Shown here: positions 13,765 through 24,025 of the stretch, in pieces
How the letters are laid out: the number at the start of each line of letters is the position of its first letter
How positions within the stretch are numbered: position 1 is the first letter of the stretch
Assembly (NCBI GenBank): GCA_026419785.1
Contig: JAODTK010000444.1
Location: forward strand, 297,548-361,547
Reading direction: 5' to 3'
DNA from: Sclerodactyla briareus
Taxonomy: Eukaryota > Echinodermata > Holothuroidea > Dendrochirotida > Sclerodactylidae
Length of the DNA: 64,000 bases
Translations under genes and position numbers: made by a program
The notes under the pieces: generated by a model
Database searches by the model: none
Seen by the model: only the letters and a program-made list of their open reading frames with translations
What the model was told of the DNA's origin: nothing

Positions 13765-14025
13765 ATTCACCTAGTGGTTGGCACAGCTGGCAGTGGTCCG
13801 CCTCCCCCTGTATACCGGGGTTCGATTCCCCGTCAGGTCATACCGAAGACTTTGAAGTGGTACCTGTTGCTTTCCCGCTGGACGCGTCAGCCACAAAGGG
13901 ATTGGAGCAGGACAAAACGAGGGGTAGGCATTTTGCAAGTTAGGAGCGGAAGAATAGTTAGCGGTATCAGTGTCGCTTTAACATGCACCAGGTCCCGGGT
14001 TCGATTATCCAGCTGACCAGCAGCG
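13765..14025 (+). mobile_element. tRNA-derived SINE, apparently with two tRNA-like heads
   Basis: The first head has an A-box-like TAGTGGTTGGCACAGCTGG and, about 50 nt on, a B-box-like GGGGTTCGATTCCCC, which are internal RNA polymerase III promoter elements. A tRNA-unrelated body follows (TCATACCGAAGACTTTGAAG). A second A/B-box pair appears at about 13956 (AGTTAGCGGTATCAGTG) and 13997 (CCGGGTTCGATTATCC). The acceptor stems do not pair, so this is not a working tRNA gene. A diverged relative lies at about 33062. The SINE may extend to the short ATCAA repeat near 14430-14450. Confidence 0.6.
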
Positions 14026-14429
14026 GGCGTTTTTCAGAAGTGGCTGTAACTCTTGCAGTTTCGAATGGCGGTTCCTGGTCTTGGTTCCTGGTCCTGCTGT
14101 TGGGCGGTGGGCTTGGTGATTTCGGGCGGTTGTTTCGGGGGCACTTTGCAACAATAGGTCCTCGTCGGTCGGCTGTGAGGCAGTCGCGTCGAACATCTTT
14201 TCCGCTCCTCCAGGTTCTGAGAAAGTGGTCAGGTCCTGGAGTTCACTGATCGTACCGTCGGATGGGGACGTAAAATTGCGGTCCTCGGAGCAGGATGGTG
14301 TCACTTACTCCGCCTCGCTATCATCTGAGCACTAGTCGAGAAGAGAAGGCGAGTTGTTGCCGGTGCTCATCCACGATCAAAAATTCTTTTGGGTTCCTCC
14401 GCTGAGTCAATTGGCTTCCTGCCCTTAGC

Positions 14430-15222
14430 AATCAAATCAAATCAAATCAAGTTTGCCGTCTGCGTGTTATTACCCCCACACCCCACATTAGGATACCCGC
14501 GCCATGGCTTGCCCTTATCCTGTGTACCGGTAAGGGTATCCGGAGTCACATAGGTGCTGTATCCAGGTCAGCATCCTTGCTGGGGCCTGAATAGGTGGGT
14601 TTTTTGTTTTCCGACTCCTCTCTTGGCAATATACCATAAAAGAATATTTCTAACAAAATGTCCAGTATTTGTGTGATGAGTATTGGCATGAAGGCATTAA
14701 GCTATGGAAATGAAAATAGCCATGAAAATGTTTTTCACCAGAATTGAAACCCCTCATGTATACATATATTATATCGATACCGTACTGTATTCATATGAAT
14801 ATGAAAAATGTTTATATGGAGGAGCATTCAAATGTTGGATTGGTGGATCTGTTGTATAACCAATCAGTAATAATTGTGTAGGCTGTGAAATTCTGTTTTG
14901 TGTCGAACCTTGTTACCTTTTCACCTGCCCCCTTCATTCATTGTAGGTGTCTTGTTTTCAGGTATGGGATTATTCTCCCATACCCCCTCCTCCATCCCTT
15001 ATGGCAATTAAGCTCTATGCAGCACCCCACCATATCCTCCAGTCATGCTCTCGTTCTGTTCTGCACCCCAACCCTATTCCTGTTTCCCCTATCTGTGTTT
15101 TGTCATGATATCATTGTTGCTTGTTCAGGGCAGTCATTGCAGTTCTGTATTTTCAATGGATTTGGAATTGTTTTTCTTTTCAGGCACATCTTGTGCCTCT
15201 GTACGCTTTGCTTTCGCGTCAG
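14430..15222. other. Non-coding stretch
   Basis: Contains a short (ATCAA)n-like tract and T/C-rich sequence. No exon supported. Confidence 0.4.
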
Positions 15223-15332
15223 TATGAGTGAAGTGTTTTTCGAGTCTGTAAAAAACATCCCTAACGTGTCTGCCACTTCAGTTTACAGCTCATTGACTAG
15301 AGATTCATTGCCGAGAAATATCACATGGGAAG
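15223..15332 (+). CDS. Candidate extra exon upstream of the nesprin exons (uncertain)
   Basis: Bounded by a plausible acceptor (GCTTTCGCGTCAG) and a good donor (GGGAAG then GTGAAG). The ATG frame from 15224 reads peptides such as MSEVFFESVKNIPNV and SSLTRDSLPRNITWEG. Its end phase (1) does not fit the phase-0 start of the exon at 16099. It would therefore need an indel correction, or belong to an alternative transcript, or be false. No domain recognised. Confidence 0.2.
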
Positions 15333-16098
15333 GTGAAGGCCCACATCAAGGGACCCAACTGTTAATATAAAGATAATGATTGTTTAGGAGTTTTATTGAT
15401 TGGAGATAGTTTGTGAAAGCTTCGTCATAAAGGTTGACTTTGGCTACCTCCCAACATAGCTATCTATTGCTACTCTAATTATCCATAGGCCTGATGAGAG
15501 GTGAGATTACAAATGAACCATGAAATTTGTCAGAGTCATACTCATATCAGTTAGCGTATCATGCTGGCATGCTTAATCAGGGGGAGAATTTTCACACACT
15601 GGCCTTTAGGTTCCTCCGAATCACTAGTACTACTGTAGTGTACTTGATGTGTGAATGATATGCAATCAAGATCCCTTCAAACAAGAGCAGTCATTATTAT
15701 GTGCGATTTTTTCTTGTGATATTTTTAGTGGGTAAAATCGATCCCGTTTGCTTTATATGTTCTGTGAATTTGAGACGCAAAAAGCGCCCCCATCTGATTT
15801 AGGAGGCGCTGAAGGAGGATATTTCTAGTCTTTGGTGAACCTTAACATTTTCTTTTAGTGAAGTGTGGCATATATCCGAATGCGATTTCTATTCCATCAA
15901 ACTGTAAAGTAACTAATTACTAGCTTGGAGTAATTTTGATAAGGACAAGCTTGAAAAATGCACATGCTTTCCAGATGAGGTCCTTTGTTTCCCCTATATG
16001 CAATTCCTGACAAACAATATCTTAAAACTAAAATAGTATCAATTAGCATGTATTGTCTTTTCCAGTTGATCATTATTAAATCTGTTTTGTTTATTCAG

Positions 16099-16373
16099 CT
16101 CGCTGAATTGATGAGATGTCCTCGTGCCGGGAGTTTTACAGCAACATTACAGCGGAGCTCGAGCGATGATGAATCCGAGATAGGAGACCGTCTTTCCCAC
16201 GATCCACCATTCCATCCAGACGCTGCCCAGCCTGATGGTGCTAGCCACCCCAGTAGTGGTACCACCCCCCCTTCCCCTTAGCTGGGAGGTCGACCCCCTC
16301 GGGGGTACTTGAATGGGACTATGCAGGCAGTTCCGACGAGAGACTGACTCTCAGTGGAAGTTACCGTCCGCAG
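16099..16373 (+). CDS. SYNE: Nesprin-like (SYNE) exon, acidic/proline-rich linker
   Basis: First exon of the nesprin gene that I can support here. The acceptor TTTGTTTATTCAG ends at 16098 and the donor GTAGAG starts at 16374. It reads LAELMRCPRAGSFTATLQR, then an acidic serine patch (SSSDDESEIGDRL), then a proline/histidine-rich stretch. After a seven-C run at 16265-16271 the frame hits TAG. Adding one C to that run restores an open frame to the donor, with STPSGVLEWDYAGSSDERL near the end. Linkers of this acidic, EWD-containing kind lie between C-terminal spectrin repeats of nesprins (family knowledge, from memory). With the C restored the exon ends in phase 0, matching the next exon. The missing C is probably a homopolymer error. 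The gene surely continues upstream beyond what I can identify. Confidence 0.6.
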
Positions 16374-17315
16374 GTAGAGGGGGCCGGAGCCTAGATACTA
16401 CCAGGACTGTTAGATGAGTGTCATCAATACTTGAGGATATAGAGAACGCAAATGCCACTTCCAGTGTGAGACTCCATCAGGCCCCGAGGCGGAAAGTGAC
16501 ATGTGTGCTTTCGAAGTTTCAAAAAATTTCACATCCTTTTCCTGCTATGCCCCCCCCCCCAAGTAGATAGTCAGTGCCTGTGCTGTAACAGCTTGTACAG
16601 TGGTCACTTGAAGAGCAGTTGAGCTGTACTGAAATGTCCTTTATATGCTGATCTGTTAAATGCCATACATACTAATGATATTGTCGACCCTCTTCAATTT
16701 ATTCACCTGTCATATACCTGGCAACAATAAATTTGTAGCCTAAGCTGGTAGACTAACTGCAAAAATCGGCAAATTGTTTTCAGTTCTTTTTGATGTTCCA
16801 TCGTTCTTTATCGGTCAAATCAACTTCTGTAGTAAAAATTAGGTAAATCTCAGTAAACCTTTATATAATTCCCTTAGGAAATTGTCTAAAAATTCAGTGG
16901 CGGTTCCGACCCATTGCCGAATGTGCAAATTGAGGTGGGGATTCAAGTAAAAGGATGTGAGTCAATTTGGTTTAGGTATAATTCTGAGGAGCGCAAGAGG
17001 GGGATCGATTGGTTGTTAGATTCTTGGCTTGAGTCATAAAAACCAAATGCAGTTGGTGCTAGGTGCGCCGAAATGATGATGGACAAGACTACTTGATTGA
17101 ATAGATCAATGATCAGTGTTCGAAAAGTAGAGGTTGAAACACATTTTGTGATAGGTGATCACCCACCCAAGCATGACTGTTCTCAAGGTATCCTTGGTGG
17201 TAACTAATCCTGACACTCTGATATGGCCCAAACTTAGATGTCACTGTCTGCCTCCACAAACTTCTCCTTTCCCATCTTCGAAATCATCTTGTCGAATTGT
17301 CATTTGTTTTGGTAG

Positions 17316-17426
17316 GAGTGGCTGTGGAAAGAGGGAAGATGGCCGGCGTCAGACTGATGCCTTAGAAAGGTACGACCCAGAGGAAAAAGAGGAAGTGGAT
17401 GAGCAACTCAGGAAACAGGCTTGCAG
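17316..17426 (+). CDS. SYNE: Nesprin-like (SYNE) exon, charged helical segment
   Basis: The acceptor (TTTGTTTTGGTAG) ends at 17315 and the donor GTTAGT starts at 17427. In phase 0, as the previous exon demands, it opens EWLWKEGRWPASD and then meets a TGA. One base on, the frame reads DALERYDPEEKEEVDEQLRKQAC, strongly charged and helical as in a spectrin-repeat helix or linker. One extra base near 17355 would explain the switch. The end phase is 2 and joins the next exon, which gives one base. Alternatively the whole exon is read in the second frame (SGCGKREDGRRQTDALER...). Membership of the nesprin gene rests on phase chaining and position, not on a named domain. Confidence 0.5.
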
Positions 17427-17746
17427 GTTAGTGAACCATCTCTCTCTATTTTCCCGGGAGGGGGGTACCATAGCGTTGTATGCTGGCCGCCATCATGTCA
17501 ATGTGGTGGCGTGGTGGAGTGGGTTTTCGACTTTCTAGTTATATATACTGGTGTGCCGTTTGTTCGTTTTTTGGGTCATAACCACTGGTTATGATATGAA
17601 GCTTGCTTCAGCTTGATTGTTGGAAATATGGGAAACACTATAATGCTCATCTGTTGATACTTGGAATGGGTGGGGAATGCACTGACATATTTGTTGCGTT
17701 AATTGTATGAGGTGACTATTAAAGGGTGAGTCTTGACTACCCGCAG

Positions 17747-18020
17747 AATGGATGCACTCTATACATCCACTGCGGTCAATGTGTCATCAACATTATTTAC
17801 TATGTCATCGGAATCTACTACACCCTATCCACAGAGCTTTCAAACCGGTGGAGGGCCTTACAAGCATGATGACCTCTCACTGAAGTCGGACCATTCAAAG
17901 ATAACAACAAAAGTGGCAGCAGTTCAGAAGACTTCAGCAAGATCAACAAGTGGCTGGATAAGGTCTGAAGAGACACTCAACTCGCAGAGCTCTGGGATGG
18001 GTATCGAAGACCTCGAATAC
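17747..18020 (+). CDS. SYNE: Nesprin-like (SYNE) exon, start of a spectrin repeat
   Basis: The acceptor CTACCCGCAG ends at 17746. One base completes the codon begun by the previous exon, then the frame is open for 91 codons to 18020, where a weak donor (GTTTAA) would give phase 0, as the exon at 19324 needs. The first half is serine/threonine-rich. Between about 17912 and 17965 another frame reads SSSEDFSKINKWLDKV, typical of the first helix of a spectrin repeat (conserved Trp). The original frame resumes with EETLNSQSSG. A deletion near 17910 and a compensating insertion near 17965 would join these into SKINKWLDKVEETL. The 3' border is the least certain in the gene. Confidence 0.45.
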
Positions 18021-18394
18021 GTTTAAAGAAATATCGGGTGGAGTCGGTGAAAGGGTTTGGTCTGTCGTATGTTGCAGCAGTCAATACCGTACCTTGTAAG
18101 GCATTTAAGTAGAGAGAAATTCACTCCCTTAACCCTTCACTGGCAACGAGCGACTTCACATCGTACATACCCTGCACTGCACACCGCGCCTTTGGTGACT
18201 ATAGTCAACATAGCAGGGTATTTCGGCAGGTATTCAAAATGTGTTTTTGTTGGAGCATCCTCTATAGTGAACACTCTCCATTTTTGCAAAAGAAAGGCTG
18301 AACCAGTATATAACATGACAGTGGTTAATTCAGAGTACAATTCAAGTAAAAGTGGCAATGCAACCCCTCAGAAAGGCAGTCATGGAGGGGTTAA

Positions 18395-19003
18395 AGGGCA
18401 ACTGCAGGCTTCGATACAACAGAGGTATTTGTGGAAGAATGGAAAACTTTATCTCTAGGTCCCAACCCATTTCAATACGATGGTTCCTATTGGAGTTATT
18501 GGCCTTCAATTTTGGGCCATTAAGGGCAGAGAATTGGGGAGAGTCCAATTGCGCAATAGCGCATGAGTCACAATGGACAACACAGGAAATTATGTTATGT
18601 TATGTTAATCTTGATTGTTCATTTTGTTGATAAGTCAACATTTAGCAGAGTTCTGTGTTTTTTTTTTCTCACACCAAGTAACACAACACCTACCAACCCC
18701 ACTACACGCAATCCTCTCCTCATAAGGCTTAATGTAAATGCTTTTTGAAAGTGCAAATTAATGTATGAATTTCAATAGAAAACAAGGAATGTTTCCAGGA
18801 TTGTGCAAGTCTGAATCATTTAATTATTGCATGATGGGTATGCATTTCGATCTGTCGCATACACATGCTTCACATCACAACCTTCAAATGACTATAACTC
18901 CGAGATCGGAAGAGCCATATGTCAACTTCCGGTTGGAACTGACCCGGCATTCAGTTTCTATCAGCTATTGAATTAGCACCTGTTAATCCATCCTGCGTGT
19001 CCT
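18395..19003 (+). mobile_element. MITE family A, copy 2 (intronic)
   Basis: 609 bp between TTAA at 18391-18394 and TTAA at 19004-19007. It starts AGGGCAACTGCAGGCT and ends CCTGCGTGTCCT, which are inverted repeats of each other. It lies in a SYNE intron. Open frames across it belong to the repeat. Confidence 0.8.
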
Positions 19004-19323
19004 TTAAAAATAGTTTGGCCAGAATTGAATCCACCTGGACTTCAAGAACCTTTTGTTGCACTTTTCAAACCATAAGATAACTTTTGATTAGTCCTACCAC
19101 TGCCACTTAACTTCAGTTGAGAATGTTGACTATATTGTCAAAGACTCCTATGAAGGTCAACAATTGGGGGGGTTTTACATTAGAAATGAGCTCATTGTGA
19201 CCCACCCCATTCACTTTCACATTGAGTGCTTATGGTGTCTCGATCAATAAAATGGTTGAACCCTTTGAACTGGATTTGCTCCAGAATTCATTCAATATTA
19301 CTCTGCCCCTCTCCTGTTTACAG

Positions 19324-19656
19324 GACTTCCGCCTGGGCCCTAAACACATGTCGGACCCTGCTGCACTCTATCAAGGCTCGCTCCAATGTAGTTTTGTCAG
19401 CCCAGACACGGAGCAGGGTAAGGAGACTCTTCAGGAGGGCTTGGATGTGATGAACCACCGGTGGGAGGCGGTATGTCTCCGCGCAGAGAACTGGAGGCGG
19501 GACCTTCAGTTGCCCACATCAGGGCGAGAGTTCCATCAGAGCATTAACGACCTTGACCAAAAACTGGCAGAGTGTGAGGAGGCGATCACTGCCAACGACC
19601 CAATAAACCTGGAGGCTGAACAGGAACAACTACAAGAACAATACAAGATGTTTGTG
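19324..19656 (+). CDS. SYNE: Nesprin-like (SYNE) exon, spectrin-repeat helices
   Basis: A clean exon of 333 nt (111 codons, phase 0 to 0). The acceptor CTCTCCTGTTTACAG ends at 19323 and the donor GTAAGT starts at 19657. The product begins DFRLGPKHMSDPAALYQ. It carries the spectrin-repeat signature VMNHRWEAVCLRAENWRRDL (the RW of helix C), then a new repeat, SINDLDQKLAECEEAITAND and NLEAEQEQLQEQYKMFV. Spectrin repeats are three-helix bundles that form the cytoplasmic rod of nesprins. The family alone could be spectrin, dystrophin or spectraplakin; the KASH exon downstream points to nesprin. The last ~71 nt plus the first ~48 nt of the intron form the unit of the tandem array that follows. The frame is intact here. 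Confidence 0.85.
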
Positions 19657-20620
19657 GTAAGTGTTCCTATATGTCTGAGAGGGAAGGGGAAGGGAAGGAG
19701 GGTGTCACTGCCAATGAACAAATAGACCTGAAGGCTGAACAGGAACAACTACAAGAACAATACAAGATGTTTGTGGTAAGTGTTCCTATATGTCTGAGAG
19801 GGAGGGGGAGGGGGAGGGGGAGGGAAGGAGGGTGTCACTGCCAATGAACAAATAGACCTGAAGGCTGAACAGGAACAACTACAGAACAATACAAGATGAT
19901 TGTGGTAAGTGTTCCTATATGTCTGAGAGGGAGGGGGAAGGGAAGGAGGGTGTCACTGCCAGCAAACCAATAGACTGAAAGGCTGAACAGGAACAACTAC
20001 AAGAACATACAAGATGTTTGTGGTAAGTTTTCCTATATGTCTGAGAGGGAGGGGGAAGGGAAGGAGGGTGTCACTGCCAATGAACAAATAGACCTGAAGG
20101 CTGAACAGGAACAACTACAAGAACAATACAAGATGTTTGTGGTAAGTTTTCCTATATGTCTGAGAGGGAGGGGGAAGGGAAGGAGGGTGTCACTGCCAAT
20201 GAACAAATAGACCTGAAGGCTGAACAGGAACAACTACAAGAACAATACAAGATGATTGTGGTAAGTGTTCCTATATGTCTGAGAGGGAGGGGAAAGGGAA
20301 GGAGGGTGTCACTGCCAGCAAACCAATAGACCTGAAGGCTGAACAGGAACAACTACAAGAACATACAGATGTTTGTGGTAAGTGTTCCTATATGTCTGAG
20401 AGGGAGGGGGAAGGGAAGGAGGGTGTCACTGCCAGCAAACCAATAGACCTGAAGGCTGAACAGGAACAACTACAAGAACAATACAAGATGTTTGTGGTAA
20501 GTGTTCCTATATGTCTGAGAGGGAGGGGGAGGGGGAGGGAAGGAGGGTGTCACTGCCAGCAAACCAATAGACCAGCAGGCTCAACAAGACCATACAAGAT
20601 GTTCATTATAAGGGTTCCTA
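19586..20620 (+). repeat. Tandem array of the SYNE exon 3' end plus splice donor
   Basis: Nine units of mostly 117-119 bp (one of 124 and one of 130). The shared TCACTGCC starts at 19586, 19705, 19835, 19953, 20071, 20190, 20309, 20426 and 20550. Each unit joins ~71 bp like the end of the exon (GAACAACTACAAGAACAATA) to ~48 bp of intron start with a G-rich tract. GTAAGT donors recur at 19657, 19776, 19905, 20023, 20142, 20261, 20378 and 20497. Only the first is attached to the in-frame exon. A diverged tenth unit at about 20660-20800 has GTGAGT at 20769 and matches more of the exon upstream. Copies differ mainly by one-base indels and AAT-AGC swaps. Confidence 0.9.
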
Positions 20621-21149
20621 CCTGAATGGGGGAGGCGAGGTGGGCTGAAGGGAGATTTGAGGACCTTGACCAAAGACTGACCAGTGTGAAGAGCCAGTCA
20701 CTGCCAATGAGCAGATAGACTAAGAGGCTGAACAGGAACAACTACAGGGACAATGAATGATATTTGTGGTGAGTGGACGTGTCCCTGAGAGGTTGGGGAG
20801 GGGGTGGGGGAAATAGAGGGGGTCTGAAAAGGAACAACTACATGTCTACGGTGCGTTGACCTGCATGTGGAAAGGGCCCCCTCTACGAAGTAAATGTAGG
20901 GGAGAGAGGGGGGATCAACAATTGCCTGATCAGAAAAAGATGTTGCTAGTGTTAAGAGCAGACCTACATGTGAGGGTATGGTTAAGAAGCAGTGTGGGGA
21001 GATTGAGTGAGAGTCCATTCCTTCAAGATTCCTATGCAATACGCAGTGCAAGGGAGGCAATGACTGTAGAAGCAGTACAGGATACTCGTAATGATTTGAA
21101 TGGAAAAACTGAGAAAGTGCAGTTAAGCATCTGGTGTGTAATGAGGGGG

Positions 21150-21322
21150 TAGTTGGGGAATGGCATGTTTGAATAACCACATTACTGATCTTGTATACAA
21201 ACTGATAGGAGACATTAGGCAGTGGAGAGGATTGTTGGTAGTTGGGGAATGGCATGTTTGAATAACCACATTACTGATCTTGTATACAAACTGATAGGAG
21301 ACATTAGGCAGTGGAGAGGATG
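21150..21322 (+). repeat. 89-bp tandem duplication in a SYNE intron
   Basis: Two nearly identical copies starting TAGTTGGGGAATGGCATG at 21150 and 21239. Recent by identity. Non-coding. Confidence 0.85.
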
Positions 21323-21409
21323 TTAGCCGTATCATATTTAGGGCAAAGTAGGTTTGTGATCCCAACAATATATGCCCCTTAAAATGAAATATTTCTCTTG
21401 AAATTTCAG

Positions 21410-21628
21410 CAAAAGAAGAAGTTCTTAGAATCATCTCAGCCAAGGGTTCTCTGGATGAAGGAGATCGCTGACCAGATCTTCACTGAGGTTGACTCGGAAG
21501 ACTGTCAAGCGACCCAGCGCAGACTCCATGACATCGCCAAGAAGACTTCGGACCTGCTGAGAAGATGCAACGAGGACATTGAGGAGCTCGAGAAGGTCGT
21601 AGATCCGACTGTGTTTGTCCTAGATGAG
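21410..21628 (+). CDS. SYNE: Nesprin-like (SYNE) exon, last spectrin-repeat helices
   Basis: 219 nt, 73 codons, phase 0 to 0. The acceptor CTTGAAATTTCAG ends at 21409 and the donor GTAGGT starts at 21629. The product starts QKKKFLESSQPRVLWMKEIA and continues with the amphipathic helices RRLHDIAKKTSDLLRRC and NEDIEELEKVVDPTVFVLDE. It has the heptad-like pattern and Trp of spectrin-repeat helices A and C. It joins the exon at 19324 in frame without correction, which makes these two exons the most secure part of the gene. The role would be part of the cytoplasmic rod just before the membrane anchor. Confidence 0.85.
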
Positions 21629-21940
21629 GTAGGTTTGAGAGGCAGCTAATGGAGCATGAATATAGGAGAATGTTTTCAGAAATGCATGCATTTGCATTGA
21701 AGAATGCCTGTGCATGTTTTTTTGTGATCACTGGTCTAAAGATGCATGCAATTACTCCACCCATCCCTTGAAACAATGGTAGCAGGTAGAAATTGATATG
21801 AATTTACAGGAACCTGGACACCTGAATAATTTTGATATTCTCCACTTTTAACTATGGCATTTAGTAGAAGAGAATCATCATCAGGTCTGGGCTCGCCATC
21901 TTGCTATCGACTAATGTGTGTGACTGTATTTTACCAAATT

Positions 21941-22279
21941 CTTTCCTCTGTAAACATAAAACAAAATTTTCAGTGTGGAATTGTGTGAACAGTGTGAGAA
22001 TAAAAACATGTCTATCTCATTTCCTATTCCGATAAAGCTTTATCAGTTCTCTTTCTATTTCCTACTGGCCTAACAAGACACAATATTCACAAAAATCTTC
22101 CAGCATCCATTTTGCTTTCCTCTGTAAACATAAAACACAAATTTTCAGTGTTGAATTAGAATAAAAACATGACTATATCATTTTCTATTTCAATAAAGCT
22201 TTATCAGTTCTCTTCCTATTTTCTACTGGCCTAACAAGATACAATATTCACAAGAATCGTCCAGCATCCATTTTGCTTT
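21941..22279 (+). repeat. 174-bp tandem duplication in a SYNE intron
   Basis: Two copies starting CTTTCCTCTGTAAACATAAA at 21941 and 22115. Both contain AATAAAGCTTTATCAGTTCT (with one leading variant) and end at CAGCATCCATTTTGCTTT. They differ by several substitutions and one ~15-bp gap. Non-coding. Confidence 0.85.
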
Positions 22280-23222
22280 GCTATCTAATTACCCTGAATG
22301 AAGATAGGACTATCAGTCTATCAGCTACACTAATCTTTTCTCAATTGCTCTTAGAAATCATGTATCTCAGCTACCTATCTTTCTACTTGGTCACCTCTAC
22401 ATTGAGTTGTGAGTTCAACTGTTTAAACATTGCCATGCGCCATGGTTCTTTTCGTCATTTGGAGCCTGTGTCACATGCCAAACATGCCAATTGCAGTGAA
22501 GTTCCAGCTATGGCATAGATTATAACATCACACTAGAGGATCAGTTCATTGCTGCTGATCGAATTATTTACAACAACAAAAAGAATCCAGTGTTTCCTGG
22601 ATGAGTGTTAAAATTGAATAATACTTTGTATGTTCGAGATATATTTAGAATGTTGTCCTGATCATTGAAGTGTCCTACTACTGCAAGCCATTGTTATTGG
22701 ATCTGGGCTACTGAACACATTCACAGCAAACATTATATTGACAAACATTGTTGCTGGGTCTATAGGTGATATGTTGTTCCAAAGGACAGTAGTGTGTGTG
22801 ATCCTGGCTTTGTAAAACATTTCTATGTAAGAATCAAATGATCACACCTTGCTCACCTGCTACTTTTCCTTGTCTCTTCCAACAAATGTATGACATCTTT
22901 CATCCTTCTAGAAAAAAAGGAAAAAGTGGCGGGTTGTTCGCCCAAGATAGTGTCCAGGTAGAGAGAGTTTTCTGCTGCACCGTTGCTTCAGCTACCATGC
23001 TATACCACCTACATCTCCCATATAACAGTATGCTGATAGCAGTCCTGGTGTTGAGCTCTGCATACGGTCACACATATAACGAGATACACTGCTGGCATCT
23101 CCTACAATCTCATCGATCTCACCCTGCCAATTCCCAATCTCTCTAGCCATGGAACCAGTCTTATTCTGTCATTGCTGTTGAATCTGACATGTTCCGGTGT
23201 ACCCCACTATCACATCCGCGTC
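22280..23222 (+). other. SYNE intron, nothing else recognised
   Basis: An open frame of 102 codons (22838-23146) lacks a recognisable domain or flanking splice logic and is left uncalled. Confidence 0.4.
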
Positions 23223-23351
23223 CATGGGCGGCGATTTGGCTAAATTAGTAGCGAGGGTTGAAAGTATGTGAATAATAAAACCTCAATGGACGATGTCTCA
23301 AGGGTTGCTCCCTCCCCCCTCTCTGGAGGATCGTGAGAATCGCCGCCCATG
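23223..23351. mobile_element. Short MITE with GGGCGGCGAT ends
   Basis: A 129-bp segment that starts CATGGGCGGCGATTT and ends AATCGCCGCCCATG, which are inverted repeats of about 14 bp. It is intronic and non-coding, a typical small hairpin MITE. Confidence 0.7.
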
Positions 23352-23728
23352 ACTATGTGATCAGAATGTGTGACATCATGATGTGATTTCATCATGTGCC
23401 ATTATCCCATACATTAGTATCCCAGCAATTTCAGCATCTCAACACCAGCCTACACCCACCCCCCTCTTCTATAAAAAATGAATACCAGAGTGATTTTGCT
23501 GAGACAGTAGTATACTGTAGATACAATATGAAGCATAATATTCTATATTGTGTCACCAACTAACTACTATACACCAGTGTCAGTTGTAGAAAGCATTTCT
23601 GTTTCTATTTACACCACAGAGCCAACAAAATAATTCTATCAATCCAGCCTGTAAGGGGGGGATTATGAAAATAAACGTTTTACTTAGAAGTATGGAAGAT
23701 TTGATTATTTTGGTTACTCTGTTTTTAG

Positions 23729-23770
23729 GGAGATCCTGGTAAGCCAGGCAGCCACCATGATAGGTCTACA
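23729..23770 (+). CDS. SYNE: Nesprin-like (SYNE) 42-nt micro-exon
   Basis: Between a strong acceptor (CTCTGTTTTTAG, ending at 23728) and a strong donor (GTAAGT from 23771) lie exactly 14 codons in phase 0, reading GDPGKPGSHHDRST. Both neighbours are phase 0 on the joining sides, so the exon can be included or skipped without shifting the frame. The peptide is basic, glycine- and proline-rich and unlike a spectrin helix. It would form a flexible insert between the last spectrin repeat and the juxtamembrane segment. I cannot exclude a chance pair of good splice sites in a large intron. Confidence 0.5.
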
Positions 23771-24025
23771 GTAAGTCTAATTTATGGAGATTCCCCATCA
23801 AACTAGCTTCTTTGCCAAATGCCATTTCATTGTTAGATTCATGACAATGTTTCGCTCAAATACTGCATTTTTGTTTTCTCCTAAAAAAAGCCAACTTTTC
23901 TTCACTGAAGTAATCAATGTACCAAAAGCCAAAATCAAGTCAGTTATTCATATTGCCTAATTACTTTCAATATAGAATTAATTCTATAGTAAAGTGGTTA
24001 TTTGATTCCAATTTGAACATATCTG

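Noticed and set aside
13780..14005. tRNA genes
   Set aside because: B boxes are good but acceptor and anticodon stems do not fold; SINE heads instead.
20275..20625. 116-codon frame of repeated KAEQEQLQE peptides
   Set aside because: Product of the donor array; it reads through intron-derived sequence and has no exon borders of its own.
20698..21255. 185-codon minus-strand frame
   Set aside because: Covers the SYNE intron and an 89-bp tandem duplication in antisense; no domain.
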